A stretch of DNA of 64,000 bases, taken from Arenibacter palladensis (GTDB lineage: Bacteria > Bacteroidota > Bacteroidia > Flavobacteriales > Flavobacteriaceae). The DNA is taken from assembly GCF_900129275.1 (NCBI RefSeq), contig NZ_FQUX01000006.1, positions 207,138 through 271,137 of the forward strand, given 5' to 3'. Below are positions 10,401 to 18,865 of this stretch, piece by piece. The position numbers and the translations under genes were made by a program. How positions within the stretch are numbered: position 1 is the stretch's first letter; each line of letters opens with the position of its first letter. A model generated the notes under the pieces. It did not search any database. It had not been told where the DNA came from and saw only the letters and a list, made by a program, of their open reading frames with translations.

Positions 10401-11736
10401 AATACACCTGCCCTATTACCTCGGTGTTCAAATATTCCATGACCATCCCCTTGCCTTCCACATTAAAATCCAGATTTGTAACACCCACCTTATCGGCTTC
10501 GATTAAATTTCCAAGATCAAAATCGATCAAAGACACAAAACCCTTGTAAGAGGCGTCGTCAATATGATCTATATCCGTAAGTTCCAGGTCCACATAACTA
10601 CTTCCAATAAGAGTATTGATGTTGGCCTTGGTATTTATTGAAGATTCCGTGATAAGGGCATCTCCCCTAACCGTAAACTGACCCAATTTCTGAATCGAGG
10701 AGGGCAACACGTCCAAAATATTGGGGAGCAAGGCCCTAAGTTCATAGTAACTGGAGGTAACGTTCTTCATATTGGCCTCTAGCACAAAGCCGACATCCTT
10801 CGTAAATAAGTTCTTGAAATTAAAATCCCCACGGATTCCCGTATTATCGGTTGTCAAAAACAGATCGTTCGTATTCAGATCGTTCAGCACGCCATCAACC
10901 ATGGTGGAGAATGAAACAATAATATCACTCCCAAATTCATTATATAGTAAGTTCACTTCATTTAAGGCCACCGTAGATTCCACGAATTCGGCATCAATTT
11001 TTACCTTATTCAAAAAGTCCTTAAAATCTTCCCTTTCATAATTGAATATCACCTTGCCCATTAAATGGGATTGCGGAGTTTTGATGCTCAGGGAGTCAAA
11101 ACGCATCTGCTGTTTGGTATATTTGAATTCGGTGGCCATTTCATTTACTACCACCCCCCTTTTACTATTAAAGGACATTTTTTCAATATTGGACGTAACA
11201 TCCGGACCAACAATGGTAAAATCTGAAGCGGAAATATTAAGGTCCGTAAAATTCAACATTTCCGTGGTCTCCCTATTTTCATCTATGAGCCTAAATTTAC
11301 TATCGCTTATTTCTACATCTGAGGAAGAAAAATAAAAGGGAGGCGTACCCGGGGCCCTGGGTTTTTTATCGTCCAACTTATCAATAAACACCTCAAGATT
11401 GGTATTCTTGTCATCCTGATAGGTCCTAAGCTTAAAATTGAGTCGCTCAATAGCTATATCGCCAAACTCCAATTTACCGTTCACCAAATTGCGCACGTTA
11501 AGGATAGAGGTGCTTAAATTGTCTATATAGAAGAGGGTATCCTGTTTGTAATCCTCGATATAAACGCCCTTAAGTGAGGTATCCCAGGAAATGAGGGAAA
11601 TCCTTAGGCGATCTATATTAATATTGGTGCCAAATTCCTTATTGATCTCTGTAGTGGCGTACTTGGCAAAACGGGTCTGGACAAATGGCAAGGAAAGTAT
11701 AACACTGCCCAAAACGCAAATAAGAACGAGCACCAA
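7408..11736 (-). CDS. tamB: Translocation/assembly module TamB (DUF490)
   Basis: About 1442 residues. One N-terminal transmembrane helix precedes a long run of beta-rich repeats, and the C-terminal DUF490 region holds LKGTGAGILFIEINTNGKF, FVVVTGQFRYKFGG and the end repeat around GLSYQVDFDSFKELLRKILGKK. TamB-like proteins bridge the periplasm and help move lipids or outer-membrane proteins. The start is uncertain: between the in-frame stop at 11779-11781 and the helix there is no ATG or GTG ahead of the TTG at 11736. The basic stretch just before that TTG (IKKLRKILVRVF) looks like genuine protein, so translation may begin at a rarer codon around 11772. The gene is divergent from tsaD. Confidence 0.9.
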   Translation of the reverse strand: MVLVLICVLGSVILSLPFVQTRFAKYATTEINKEFGTNINIDRLRISLISWDTSLKGVYIEDYKQDTLFYIDNLSTSILNVRNLVNGKLEFGDIAIERLNFKLRTYQDDKNTNLEVFIDKLDDKKPRAPGTPPFYFSSSDVEISDSKFRLIDENRETTEMLNFTDLNISASDFTIVGPDVTSNIEKMSFNSKRGVVVNEMATEFKYTKQQMRFDSLSIKTPQSHLMGKVIFNYEREDFKDFLNKVKIDAEFVESTVALNEVNLLYNEFGSDIIVSFSTMVDGVLNDLNTNDLFLTTDNTGIRGDFNFKNLFTKDVGFVLEANMKNVTSSYYELRALLPNILDVLPSSIQKLGQFTVRGDALITESSINTKANINTLIGSSYVDLELTDIDHIDDASYKGFVSLIDFDLGNLIEADKVGVTNLDFNVEGKGMVMEYLNTEVIGQVYSINFNGYDYKDINVSGIIKEQLFDGSLLCSDENIQFSFKGLADFAENRNNFNFIASVDYADLKKINFINDSVSIFKGDINMDISGNSLDNIVGDIKFTKTNYQNKNETYYFEDFKVSSTFENDSTRIIDINSPDIITGYLKGNFKVKELGRLLQNSLGSIYTNYRPFNISANQRLAFNFKIYNKIVDVFFPEVKFDPNTFIRGNIIADEGDFKLTFKSPSIVAYGNELDSIDVKIDNKNPLFNTYVSIGDLATPYYDVKDFNLINTTLKDTLFFRTEFKGGSEYNDSYNLNFYHTFNKENKSVIGLKTSDISFKGNKWILNKDGNNKNKVILNKTLDSITIEEVVMNNNEQEQIRLRGQLADSTYKDVELQFKIVTLGKITPAIDSLKLHGEVNGTLNVLQKDNVYLPSSNLNIKNFGINNITLGDLAIGIVGNRDLTDFVVNTTLVDKGAEKLSVVGNISNREEIPQANLIVDFNKFNLEPFSPLGEGVITNIRGLLQGSAILKGPINNPNWSGVLSLNEAGIAIPYLNVDYSFAPYSRVKLSDQTFNFQQIKLTDVAMNTKATLDGTITHRLFRNWSLDLDVDTNNDRFLILNTPFKEEVLYYGAGYLNGTGRIFGPTNALTINVDGETARGTSLKIPISDVVSVGDFSFINFVGKKVEETEKGQRVLKEVEGLELAFNLDVTPDAEVEIVVDTKTGSSLKGTGAGILFIEINTNGKFNMYGDFVVVTGQFRYKFGGIVDKTFKVKPGGNITWEREPLAAQLNMEAVYSLNANPAPLLDNPGYTRRIPTDVVVRLTGELESPVIDWRIEFPGTNSIVKSELEYRLQDPTIAEKNALFLLAQGSFVNEQTSINQQAVTGNLLQSASGILNSLLAGDNDKLNFGLSYEQGILDRSTDIQTENRLGVTLSTQISDRVLLNGRVGVPVGGVSETVVAGDVEVQILLNEEGTLSAKIFNRENEIQQFLADRQGYTQGVGLSYQVDFDSFKELLRKILGKK

Positions 11737-11766
11737 AAATACTCTGACCAGAATTTTTCTTAATTT

Positions 11767-11794
11767 TTTGATAGGGCTTTATGTTTTACCTTTG
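11767..11794 (+). promoter_or_regulatory. Promoter candidate for tsaD
   Basis: TACCTTTG at 11787-11794 fits the TAnnTTTG -7 consensus exactly. A TTTG at 11767-11770 lies 16 nt upstream, slightly closer than the usual 17-23 nt. The predicted transcript would start near 11800, about 20 nt before the tsaD GTG. Confidence 0.6.
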
Positions 11795-11820
11795 TACATT
11801 CAAATTTTATTCCAAACAAA

Positions 11821-12846
11821 GTGGATAATAAAACTATTTATATTTTAGCCATTGAATCCTCGTGCGATGACACTTCTGCAGCAGTATTGTGCGGCAATAG
11901 GACACTTAGCAATATTGTGGCCACGCAAAAAATACATGAGGAATACGGCGGGGTTGTTCCCGAACTTGCCTCACGGGCACACCAACAAAATATTGTACCT
12001 GTGGTGCACCAAGCATTAGCCAAAGCAAATATCGATAAAAAACAGTTATCCGCCATAGCTTTTACACGCGGACCAGGACTTATGGGATCTTTATTGGTAG
12101 GAACCTCTTTTGCCAAATCCCTATCCTTGGGATTGGGCATTCCTTTAATTGAGGTAAACCATATGCAAGCCCATATTTTATCGCACTTTATTGAGGAAGA
12201 AAATTACAAAAAGCCCTCCTTTCCCTTTTTGGCAATGACCATTAGTGGAGGACATACGCAAATAGTACTGGTAAAGGATTACTTCGACATGGAAATTTTA
12301 GGCGAATCCTTGGATGATGCGGTAGGGGAAGCCTATGACAAGAGTGCAAAAATATTGGGACTACCGTATCCAGGTGGACCCTTGGTAGACAAATATGCAC
12401 AGTTGGGAAACCCCAGGGCCTTCCCTTTCCCCAAACCCAAGGTGGATGGATTAAACTTTAGTTTTAGCGGCCTCAAGACTAGTATCCTCTATTTTATACA
12501 GCGGGAAACAAAAAACAACCCCAATTTTATTGCCGAAAATTTGAACGATATCTGTGCCTCTATCCAATATACCATCATCAACATTCTAATGGATAAAATA
12601 AAGAAGGCCGCAAAGCAGACTGGAATAACACAAATAGCCATTGGAGGCGGAGTATCCGCAAATTCAGGCATAAGACAGGCCCTTAAAAAAGCAGAGGAGA
12701 AATGGGGATGGAATACCTACATCCCGAAATTTGAATATTGCACGGATAATGCGGCCATGATCGGCATTGTAGGATATTTGAAATACAAAGAAATGGACTT
12801 TGTAGATCAAAGTATTACTGCCAAGGCGAGATACGTAATCCAATAA
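11821..12846 (+). CDS. tsaD: tRNA N6-adenosine threonylcarbamoyltransferase TsaD
   Basis: 341 residues, the full family length. It opens with ILAIESSCDDTSAAVL and has the metal-binding histidines in NHMQAHILSHF near residue 111. MTISGGHTQ follows near 139, then the C-terminal GGGVSANSGIR and the metal aspartate in CTDNAAMIG. With TsaB and TsaE it makes t6A37 in ANN-decoding tRNAs. The GTG at 11821 is used as start because no ATG lies upstream in frame before the promoter, and it gives the standard N terminus. It is divergent from tamB. Confidence 0.97.
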   Translation: MDNKTIYILAIESSCDDTSAAVLCGNRTLSNIVATQKIHEEYGGVVPELASRAHQQNIVPVVHQALAKANIDKKQLSAIAFTRGPGLMGSLLVGTSFAKSLSLGLGIPLIEVNHMQAHILSHFIEEENYKKPSFPFLAMTISGGHTQIVLVKDYFDMEILGESLDDAVGEAYDKSAKILGLPYPGGPLVDKYAQLGNPRAFPFPKPKVDGLNFSFSGLKTSILYFIQRETKNNPNFIAENLNDICASIQYTIINILMDKIKKAAKQTGITQIAIGGGVSANSGIRQALKKAEEKWGWNTYIPKFEYCTDNAAMIGIVGYLKYKEMDFVDQSITAKARYVIQ

Positions 12847-12953
12847 AAATGCAGGCAGTTCAGAGCTTACTGATTACTTGATTTAAATTTACGGTTAATC
12901 CAGAATCCGGTTCAAGCATTTTTGGAATTCGTATCTTGAAAATTTATAATAAT

Positions 12954-13301
12954 ATGGCATACGACGAACAATTTGCACAAAGAATCAGGGCCAGCTTTGA
13001 ATTGCAGCCGCAAGCCGTCCGAACCAATATCACCGAAAAGAAAATGTTTGGAGGAATTGCCTTTTTGTACTGTGGTAAAATGACCGTAGGTATTATAAAA
13101 GAGAATCTTATGGTAAGAGTCGTCTCCAGTAAAATGGATAGGATCCTAAGTACAGAACATGTAAGGCCCATGGATTTTGCAAAACGCCCCATGAAGGAAT
13201 TTGTTTATGTTTCCCAAGAGGGAATTGCCACAGAGGAGCAATTATTAAATTACATTGAATTAGGACTGGAACACGCCAAACAAAAATTGAACGAACTGTA
13301 A
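12954..13301 (+). CDS. TfoX/Sxy N-terminal domain protein
   Basis: 115 residues, a single TfoX N-terminal domain recognised by MAYDEQFAQRIRASF, then TEKKMFGGIAFLYCGKMTVGI and MDFAKRPMKEFVYV. It lacks the TfoX C-terminal domain found in competence regulators, so a competence role should not be assumed; such stand-alone domains have no firm function. The ATG at 12954 is preferred over an in-frame TTG 18 bp upstream. It is followed after 16 bp by rsmE, probably co-transcribed. Confidence 0.8.
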   Translation: MAYDEQFAQRIRASFELQPQAVRTNITEKKMFGGIAFLYCGKMTVGIIKENLMVRVVSSKMDRILSTEHVRPMDFAKRPMKEFVYVSQEGIATEEQLLNYIELGLEHAKQKLNEL

Positions 13302-13317
13302 ATTTCACTACCAGCGC

Positions 13318-14022
13318 ATGCAACTTTTCTACCATCCCGAATTAGAAACCAAGACCGAACAATTTATTTTTCCACCCGATGAAAGTCGGCATATTTCCAA
13401 AGTTTTGCGAAAAAGTTCAGGCGATATTTTGCAGATCACCAATGGAAAAGGGCTTTGGTTTGAAGCCGAAATACTTGTTCCCGACCATAAAAAATGTAGG
13501 GCAAAAATAATTTCACAAACCCAGGTACCGCCAAAAACATATCAACTGCATATGGCAGTGGCTCCAACAAAACTTAACGACCGATTTGAGTGGTTTTTGG
13601 AGAAAGCTACGGAAATTGGAGTTCATCAAATTACTCCCATTATTTGTGACCATTCCGAAAGAAAGGTCATTAAAATGGACAGAATGGAGAAGGTGATCCA
13701 AGCCGCCATGAAGCAATCGCTCCAATCCTATTTGCCTCAGTTAAATCCCGCCATTTCCTTCAAAGAATACTTGGCCCTACCCAAGAATGGGGAATTGTAC
13801 ATAGCACATTGCGAGGAAGACAAAAAAAAGGAACTGTCCCATTGTGCAGTAGCCAAGAAAAATACTACCATATTAATTGGCCCTGAAGGCGATTTCTCTC
13901 CGGAAGAGATAAAGTTGGCCTTGGACAACGGATTTCAAGCAGTTGCTTTGGGAAATACAAGGCTGCGTACAGAAACCGCAGCCATAGTAGCCTGTACCAC
14001 CATTGCCCTAATTAATCTATAA
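13318..14022 (+). CDS. rsmE: 16S rRNA m3U1498 methyltransferase RsmE
   Basis: 234 residues. It has an N-terminal PUA-like domain beginning MQLFYHPEL with DESRHISKVLRKSSGD. A SPOUT/trefoil-knot C-terminal domain follows with KATEIGVHQITPIICDHSE, LIGPEGDFSPEEI near residue 182, and ALGNTRLRTETAAI near 206, which form the SAM knot. It methylates U1498 in the ribosomal decoding centre. It starts 16 bp after the TfoX-like gene. Confidence 0.95.
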   Translation: MQLFYHPELETKTEQFIFPPDESRHISKVLRKSSGDILQITNGKGLWFEAEILVPDHKKCRAKIISQTQVPPKTYQLHMAVAPTKLNDRFEWFLEKATEIGVHQITPIICDHSERKVIKMDRMEKVIQAAMKQSLQSYLPQLNPAISFKEYLALPKNGELYIAHCEEDKKKELSHCAVAKKNTTILIGPEGDFSPEEIKLALDNGFQAVALGNTRLRTETAAIVACTTIALINL

Positions 14023-14133
14023 TACGCTGTTAGCATATATCTTGGTAAGGCATACTACTATTTAAATTACTTTTTTACCAAAACAAGGAATGTTATCCAC
14101 AGCCCTTTTAGTTTTTTAACTGGTTAATATTCT

Positions 14134-14141
14134 TAAATTTG
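14134..14141 (+). promoter_or_regulatory. -7 element upstream of the DUF4159 gene
   Basis: TAAATTTG matches TAnnTTTG exactly. It would set transcription at about 14147. That supports the ATG at 14166 as start over the in-frame TTG at 14139, which would lie upstream of the transcript. No good -33 TTG is visible. Confidence 0.45.
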
Positions 14142-14165
14142 AATACCCTAATAGTCCGAGTGCAT

Positions 14166-14816
14166 ATGAAGCAGCTAGTTATAATATTATTGATATTCAA
14201 TTTTTATTTGGCAGAAAGTTCATATGCTCAGGAAATTGCCACTTTAAAATATGGGGGCGGCGGTGATTGGTATGCCAACCCAACAGGACTTCCCAACTTA
14301 ATAAAATTCTGCAACCAACAACTTAGGACTACCATTGACCCCAAGCCGCAAACAGTAGAGGTAGGCAGCTCCAATATTTTTCAATATCCATTTATACATA
14401 TGACCGGGCATGGAAACATATTTTTTTCCGAAGAGGAAGCTGAAAACCTAAGAACCTATTTATTGGCAGGAGGTTTTTTACACATAGATGATAATTATGG
14501 GATGGAACCCTACCTGCGCAAAGAACTCGCCAAAGTATTTCCGGACAGGGAACTCACGGAATTAGGTGCGGACCACCCCATATTTAGTCAACAATTCCAA
14601 TTTCCAAAAGGATTGCCCAAGATACATGAACATGATGGCAAAAGGCCGCAGGCGTTTGGCATCTTCGATCAGAACCGCCTAATCCTTCTTTTTACCTTTG
14701 AAAGCGACCTTGGGGACGGATGGGAAGACCCAGAAGTGCATAACGACCCCCAAGATGTACGTCTTAAGGCTTTACAAATGGGGGCCAATATAATCTCCTA
14801 TGTTTTTAAAAGTTAA
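14166..14816 (+). CDS. Exported DUF4159 domain protein
   Basis: 216 residues. A Sec signal peptide ends at about SSYAQE. The rest is one DUF4159 domain: LKYGGGGDWYANPTGLPNLIKF, the MTGHGNIFFSEEEAENLRTYLLAGGFLHIDDNYG segment resembling a glutamine-amidotransferase-like fold, and LRKELAKVFPDRELTELGADHPIF. The family is periplasmic and often found near MoxR/BatA-type genes, but those are absent here. Its function is unknown. It heads a tight run of three genes with the AI-2E-type transporter (3 bp) and a methyltransferase (7 bp). Confidence 0.85.
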   Translation: MKQLVIILLIFNFYLAESSYAQEIATLKYGGGGDWYANPTGLPNLIKFCNQQLRTTIDPKPQTVEVGSSNIFQYPFIHMTGHGNIFFSEEEAENLRTYLLAGGFLHIDDNYGMEPYLRKELAKVFPDRELTELGADHPIFSQQFQFPKGLPKIHEHDGKRPQAFGIFDQNRLILLFTFESDLGDGWEDPEVHNDPQDVRLKALQMGANIISYVFKS

Positions 14817-14819
14817 AAT

Positions 14820-15908
14820 ATGACCTCAAAGACCATTGCAGAAGGTATTCTAAGGGCTCTGGGCGTTATTCTAGCCATAGTAATCCTTCTTGCTTTCCTG
14901 TATAAAATTAGTGCGGTTTTAATATACATAGCCATAGCGGCAGTTGCCAGTTTGATAGGCCGACCCATTGTTTTATTTTTTCGTCAGAAATTAAAATTCA
15001 ACAATACCGTGGCAGTAATCATAACTATGATATTCCTTGTTGGGGTAGTTGCAGGAGTCATTGCCCTATTTGTGCCCTTACTTATTCAACAGGGACAGAA
15101 CCTATCCCTTCTCAACATAGATGCCTTACAGACCAATCTGGAGGACTTGTACCGCCAGTTACTGCAATATATCGGAGTTAAATCCGAGGATTTGGAACAA
15201 AGCATTAAAAATTCACATTTGTTTTCCAACCTAAACTTTGGGATACTTCCAGATTTCCTAAACTCCATAATCGGTATATTGGGGAGTTTTAGCGTAGGAC
15301 TCTTTTCTGTACTCTTTATAGCCTTCTTCTTTTTAAAGGATAGTAAACTTTTCGAGGAATCCTTACTTACCCTAATCCCTGATAACAAAGAAAAAAGATT
15401 TCAACATTCCATGGAAACCATCAAAAATTTGCTTTCCCGGTACTTTGTAGGCCTAGTGTTCCAAATCTTGATCCTCTTTGTCATTTATTCCATTGTTCTT
15501 TTCGTTTTTGGAATCGAAAATGCCATAGTAATCGCCTTTCTCTGTGCCCTTCTCAACCTTATTCCCTATATAGGCCCCATTATTGGAGGGATATTAATGG
15601 CGGTTTTAACCATGACCAGTAATGTGGGAGCCGATTTTAGTAGCGTTATTTTGCCCAAAACAGGCTATGTAATGATTGGGTTCATTATAGGCCAATTAGT
15701 AGACAACTTTTTCTCCCAGCCTTTTATCTTCTCGAGCAGCGTAAAATCGCACCCCTTGGAAATTTTCCTCATCATCATTATTGGAGGACTGCTCCTAGGT
15801 GTAACCGGAATGATTATAGCAGTTCCAGGCTATACGGCCATAAAAGTAATCCTTAAAGAATTTTTCTCCGAGAATAAAATTGTAAAATCCCTTACAAAAA
15901 ATTTATAA
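14820..15908 (+). CDS. AI-2E family transporter (PerM/UPF0118)
   Basis: 362 residues with about eight transmembrane helices. Paired N-terminal helices are followed by a soluble stretch (residues about 85-150) and a C-terminal membrane block. That block contains the family signature ALLNLIPYIGPIIGGILMAV near residue 241 and the PGYTAIKVILKEFF end. The family exports autoinducer-2 or acts as a cation/proton antiporter in different bacteria; the substrate here is open. It is co-transcribed with the flanking DUF4159 and methyltransferase genes. Confidence 0.88.
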   Translation: MTSKTIAEGILRALGVILAIVILLAFLYKISAVLIYIAIAAVASLIGRPIVLFFRQKLKFNNTVAVIITMIFLVGVVAGVIALFVPLLIQQGQNLSLLNIDALQTNLEDLYRQLLQYIGVKSEDLEQSIKNSHLFSNLNFGILPDFLNSIIGILGSFSVGLFSVLFIAFFFLKDSKLFEESLLTLIPDNKEKRFQHSMETIKNLLSRYFVGLVFQILILFVIYSIVLFVFGIENAIVIAFLCALLNLIPYIGPIIGGILMAVLTMTSNVGADFSSVILPKTGYVMIGFIIGQLVDNFFSQPFIFSSSVKSHPLEIFLIIIIGGLLLGVTGMIIAVPGYTAIKVILKEFFSENKIVKSLTKNL

Positions 15909-15915
15909 TCCCGCC

Positions 15916-17094
15916 TTGAACAAGAACATATTAACATCTCAAATTCAAGATTTTATAAGCGAAAATTTAGGGACAGATCCTATTGCCCTTTTATTAAAGC
16001 CTATAAATTTGGATGGTGTTACCAACAAGGAAATTATAGAACAAATCGAAGCCAAGAACAGGTGCAAGGACAAGCTCCCAACTTGGTACGGCACAGACAA
16101 TATCTACTACCCCAACAAACTAAATATTGAACAAACATCCTCAGAAAACACCGCCCAATACAAGGCCGGGATAATGAGTGGGACAGCTCTGCTGGACATG
16201 ACAGGCGGCTTTGGGGTTGACAGTTATTTTTTCAGTTTCAATATAGGACAGGTGCATCATTGTGAAATTAACCGGGATCTGTCCCAAATAGCCACTCACA
16301 ATTTTAAGACCTTGGACAGGACCAATATCCATACCCATGCCATGGATGGCATAGATTTTTTAAAAAGCTCGGAAGTCGATTTCGATTGGGTATTTATTGA
16401 TCCCTCCCGTAGACATAATGCCAAAGGAAAGGTTTTTTTGTTGTCCGATTGTATTCCTAATGTACCGGATAATCTAGATATTATTTTGGCCAAGGCGAAC
16501 AATATTATGATAAAAACCTCGCCACTTCTAGACCTATCGGCTGGCCTACGGGAGTTGCACTTTGTTAAGGAAATACATATTGTTGCGGTTAAAAATGAAG
16601 TGAAGGAAATACTATGGATATTGGAACGAGGCTATAAAAATGAGGTATTGGTAAAAACAGTAAATCTAAGCGGCTCAGCCATGGAACAGTTCAGCTTTTC
16701 CCTTGAAGATGAAAAATTAGCGATATCCAAATACTCCGATCCCTTGGAGTATTTATACGAGCCCAATTCGGCCATCCTTAAGGCTGGGGCATTTAAAACC
16801 GTAGGCGATAAATTCAATATGCACAAATTACATGATCACTCTCATTTATACACCCACTACCAATTATTGGATTTTCCCGGCAGGAGGTTCAAAGTTGTAA
16901 GGACCATTCCCTTCAATAAAAAAGAATTACAAAAACTGGACGTAAAAAAAGCAAATATTACCATTCGGAATTTTCCGATAAGCGTGGCAGAAATAAGGAA
17001 AAGGTTTAAAATTAAGGATGGAGGGGAAACCTATCTGTTTTTCACCACTAATCCTGAAGGTGAAAAAATGGTTGTTTATTGTCATAAATTATAA
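15916..17094 (+). CDS. Class I SAM methyltransferase with THUMP-like C-terminal domain
   Basis: 392 residues. A helical N-terminal part ends with LPTWYGTDNIYYPNKLNIEQ. The SAM motif LLDMTGGFGVDSYFF lies near residue 93, and the catalytic-type FIDPSRR near 157 resembles the DPPR-like motif of nucleic acid methyltransferases. The C terminus forms ferredoxin-like/THUMP-like domains (FPISVAEIRKRFKIKDGGETYLFFTT). This architecture is widespread in Bacteroidota and probably acts on RNA; the target is unknown. The start is a TTG at 15916, 7 bp after the transporter stop. Confidence 0.85.
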   Translation: MNKNILTSQIQDFISENLGTDPIALLLKPINLDGVTNKEIIEQIEAKNRCKDKLPTWYGTDNIYYPNKLNIEQTSSENTAQYKAGIMSGTALLDMTGGFGVDSYFFSFNIGQVHHCEINRDLSQIATHNFKTLDRTNIHTHAMDGIDFLKSSEVDFDWVFIDPSRRHNAKGKVFLLSDCIPNVPDNLDIILAKANNIMIKTSPLLDLSAGLRELHFVKEIHIVAVKNEVKEILWILERGYKNEVLVKTVNLSGSAMEQFSFSLEDEKLAISKYSDPLEYLYEPNSAILKAGAFKTVGDKFNMHKLHDHSHLYTHYQLLDFPGRRFKVVRTIPFNKKELQKLDVKKANITIRNFPISVAEIRKRFKIKDGGETYLFFTTNPEGEKMVVYCHKL

Positions 17095-17148
17095 GGGCAG
17101 TGCGCAGCATGTAATAGCTACAATTAAGTAGCCTAATATTTGAGACTT

Positions 17149-17185
17149 CTCGTCACTTATTCTTCGCTCTGTCGAAGTGACTATT
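17149..17185. repeat. Short intergenic hairpin repeat
   Basis: The segment reads GTCACTT...CTTCGCTCTGTCGAAG...TGAC. GTCACTT at 17154 pairs with AAGTGAC at about 17177, and an inner CTTCG pairs with CGAAG. It lies between a methyltransferase and a convergent peptidase and may act as a weak bidirectional terminator or be a remnant of a dispersed palindromic repeat. Confidence 0.45.
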
Positions 17186-17241
17186 ATAGTCTAGATTTCA
17201 CATGGAGTTACATAAAAGATCTTGGAATCACTTAAACAATT

Positions 17242-17988
17242 TCAATCACAATCCCATTTAAAATTGGCCACTTTATCATTGGAGGCAGTACCCAAATTGT
17301 AATGCCACCATTCCGTTCTAATGGACCAGAATCCATGTTTTTCCATGGTTTCCTTTAACAGCAGCCTATTATCCAGGATATTCTTGGGCAAATCCAAATT
17401 GTCATGGTAGGCCCTTTTTCCAAAAAAATCAAAATCGGTTCCCATATCCAATTCTTCCCCATCCAAGGTCGTCAAAGTAATATCAACAGCACCGCCTTTA
17501 TTATGGATTGATCCCTTAACGGGATTAGCTACATATTGTGGGTTGGGCACAATGGCCCACATTTTATATTGTACGTCATTGGGACGATAACAGTCGAAAA
17601 ACTTAATTTTAAATCCTTTGTCCATAAATTCCTTATTGGCCATTAGCAGTGCCCTGGCCGTTTTAACCCTAGTGTAACATTCCGCACAATCGTAGACCTT
17701 GGCCTTTAAAAAATTATTTTCTGTGGCATAACGAAGGTCGTATACAAAATCATCACTATAATCGGCCAACCTTACAAACAAAGTATCCGCAAGGCCTTCA
17801 AGGGATTTTAGTTTTGGTACTGGATTTTCTTCTTTCTTTTCGATATCTATTTTTATAGTATCCACAACCTCCAATTCGGTTTCAACATCATTCCGTAAAT
17901 CCTTGTTCACAGCCGTCTCTTTACACCCAAAATGAAGCGCCATTGCCAAAATGGCCATTCCTTTAAAAACTGTACACTTCCAATTCAT
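17242..17988 (-). CDS. M15 family D-alanyl-D-alanine dipeptidase, VanX-like lipoprotein
   Basis: 248 residues. A lipoprotein signal with lipobox LHFGC near residue 22 precedes a spacer of about 45 residues. The M15 peptidase domain follows: FFDCYRPNDVQYKMW, the zinc motif SIHNKGGAVDIT (His and Asp ligands) near residue 163, and the catalytic Glu plus third ligand in EWWHYN near 229. VanX-type enzymes split D-Ala-D-Ala, here in the periplasm and so more likely for wall recycling than glycopeptide resistance. The ATG at 17988 is preferred over a TTG five codons upstream. A terminator stands between it and the gene transcribed towards it. Confidence 0.88.
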   Translation of the reverse strand: MNWKCTVFKGMAILAMALHFGCKETAVNKDLRNDVETELEVVDTIKIDIEKKEENPVPKLKSLEGLADTLFVRLADYSDDFVYDLRYATENNFLKAKVYDCAECYTRVKTARALLMANKEFMDKGFKIKFFDCYRPNDVQYKMWAIVPNPQYVANPVKGSIHNKGGAVDITLTTLDGEELDMGTDFDFFGKRAYHDNLDLPKNILDNRLLLKETMEKHGFWSIRTEWWHYNLGTASNDKVANFKWDCD

Positions 17989-18055
17989 ATATTCCAGTAC
18001 CAATTATTATTCCTTTACTCTACAGGGTACAAATGGTTCCCCACAACAAATAAAC

Positions 18056-18081
18056 AAAAAAGCCCCGAAATGGGGCTTTTT
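18056..18081 (-). terminator. Rho-independent terminator, bidirectional
   Basis: The arms AAAAAAGCCCC at 18056-18066 and GGGGCTTTTT at 18072-18081 form a GC-rich stem with a five-base loop and T-runs on both strands. It ends transcripts of the small-subunit gene at 18143-18862 and insulates the peptidase gene downstream. Confidence 0.88.
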
Positions 18082-18142
18082 ATATATCTCATAGGATATT
18101 GAAATAACTAACTATATCTCCCTATTACCAATTTTAATGGAA

Positions 18143-18862
18143 CTAGGTTAAGAGGTTGCCGTTTTCGTCCCAAGTAGCGATCTCATTCCTGGTACTTTGA
18201 TCAATACATTTGGCTACCCATTCAGGATCGTAGGACACCCCATGCTGTGCCAACACATCGTCCGGAACACCATCCCAGACATTGGGCGTATTTCCTTTAT
18301 AGCCCAATTCGGCAATTCCTACCTTGGAAGAATAATAGCCACAAACCGTTAATCCACGCATCAGGTAGAAAAATTGTATTTCGAGGGGTTGAACGTCCAA
18401 CGGTTTTTCTATATCATGATAACAGATGGTATCCAATATCTGCTTTTGCTGGTCCAAAGTAGCCAATTTAAATTCGGTTCCGAAATCGGTATTGCTTTTA
18501 TGGTCCAACCACATTAGTCCCCCTTTAAGGGTCAACTGCAACTCAGGGATATCCTTGCCCATAAATTCTATAAATTCCGGCACCTCCGCCTCTATTGGCC
18601 CTCCATTGGGCTCCTTGGGAGGAAGTATTATGGTGCTCAATACCGCTATGGTTTCCATTTCGTGTTCGGTAAAAAGCTGTTCTGCATTTAATTTTTCAAT
18701 CAGCTCCAACTCCTCGGGGGTACGACCAAAATAATGCGTGTTTTCGGCCGCGGCCACGGCTTCCTTCGCCGTATCGGGGCCATCGGTCTTACACCCATGA
18801 AAGGCCAAGGCCGAGGCGCCCGCACCTAGAATTATTGTCTGTATACTCTTTCTTCTATCCAT
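18143..18862 (-). CDS. Gluconate 2-dehydrogenase subunit 3 family protein, copy A
   Basis: 239 residues. The N terminus MDRRKSIQTIILGAGASALA followed by HGCK has a twin-arginine-like start and a lipobox-like cysteine, so it is probably exported with its partner. The family domain covers about 55-230: LNAEQLFTEHEMETIAVL, PEFIEFMGKDIPE, GGLMWLDHKSNTDFG, YYSSKVGIAELGYKGNTPNVWDG. Members are the small subunit of membrane-bound FAD sugar dehydrogenases. The start lies 3 bp after the GMC gene's stop, so the two are translated together. It is a clear paralogue of the protein at 21722-22429. Confidence 0.87.
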   Translation of the reverse strand: MDRRKSIQTIILGAGASALAFHGCKTDGPDTAKEAVAAAENTHYFGRTPEELELIEKLNAEQLFTEHEMETIAVLSTIILPPKEPNGGPIEAEVPEFIEFMGKDIPELQLTLKGGLMWLDHKSNTDFGTEFKLATLDQQKQILDTICYHDIEKPLDVQPLEIQFFYLMRGLTVCGYYSSKVGIAELGYKGNTPNVWDGVPDDVLAQHGVSYDPEWVAKCIDQSTRNEIATWDENGNLLT

Positions 18863-18865
18863 GGT

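Noticed and set aside
12954-13301. Competence regulator TfoX/Sxy
   Set aside because: Only the N-terminal domain is present and no competence gene is near; a regulatory role cannot be supported.
17242-17988. Vancomycin resistance function for the VanX-like protein
   Set aside because: It is an exported lipoprotein without vanH/vanA neighbours, while resistance VanX is cytoplasmic.
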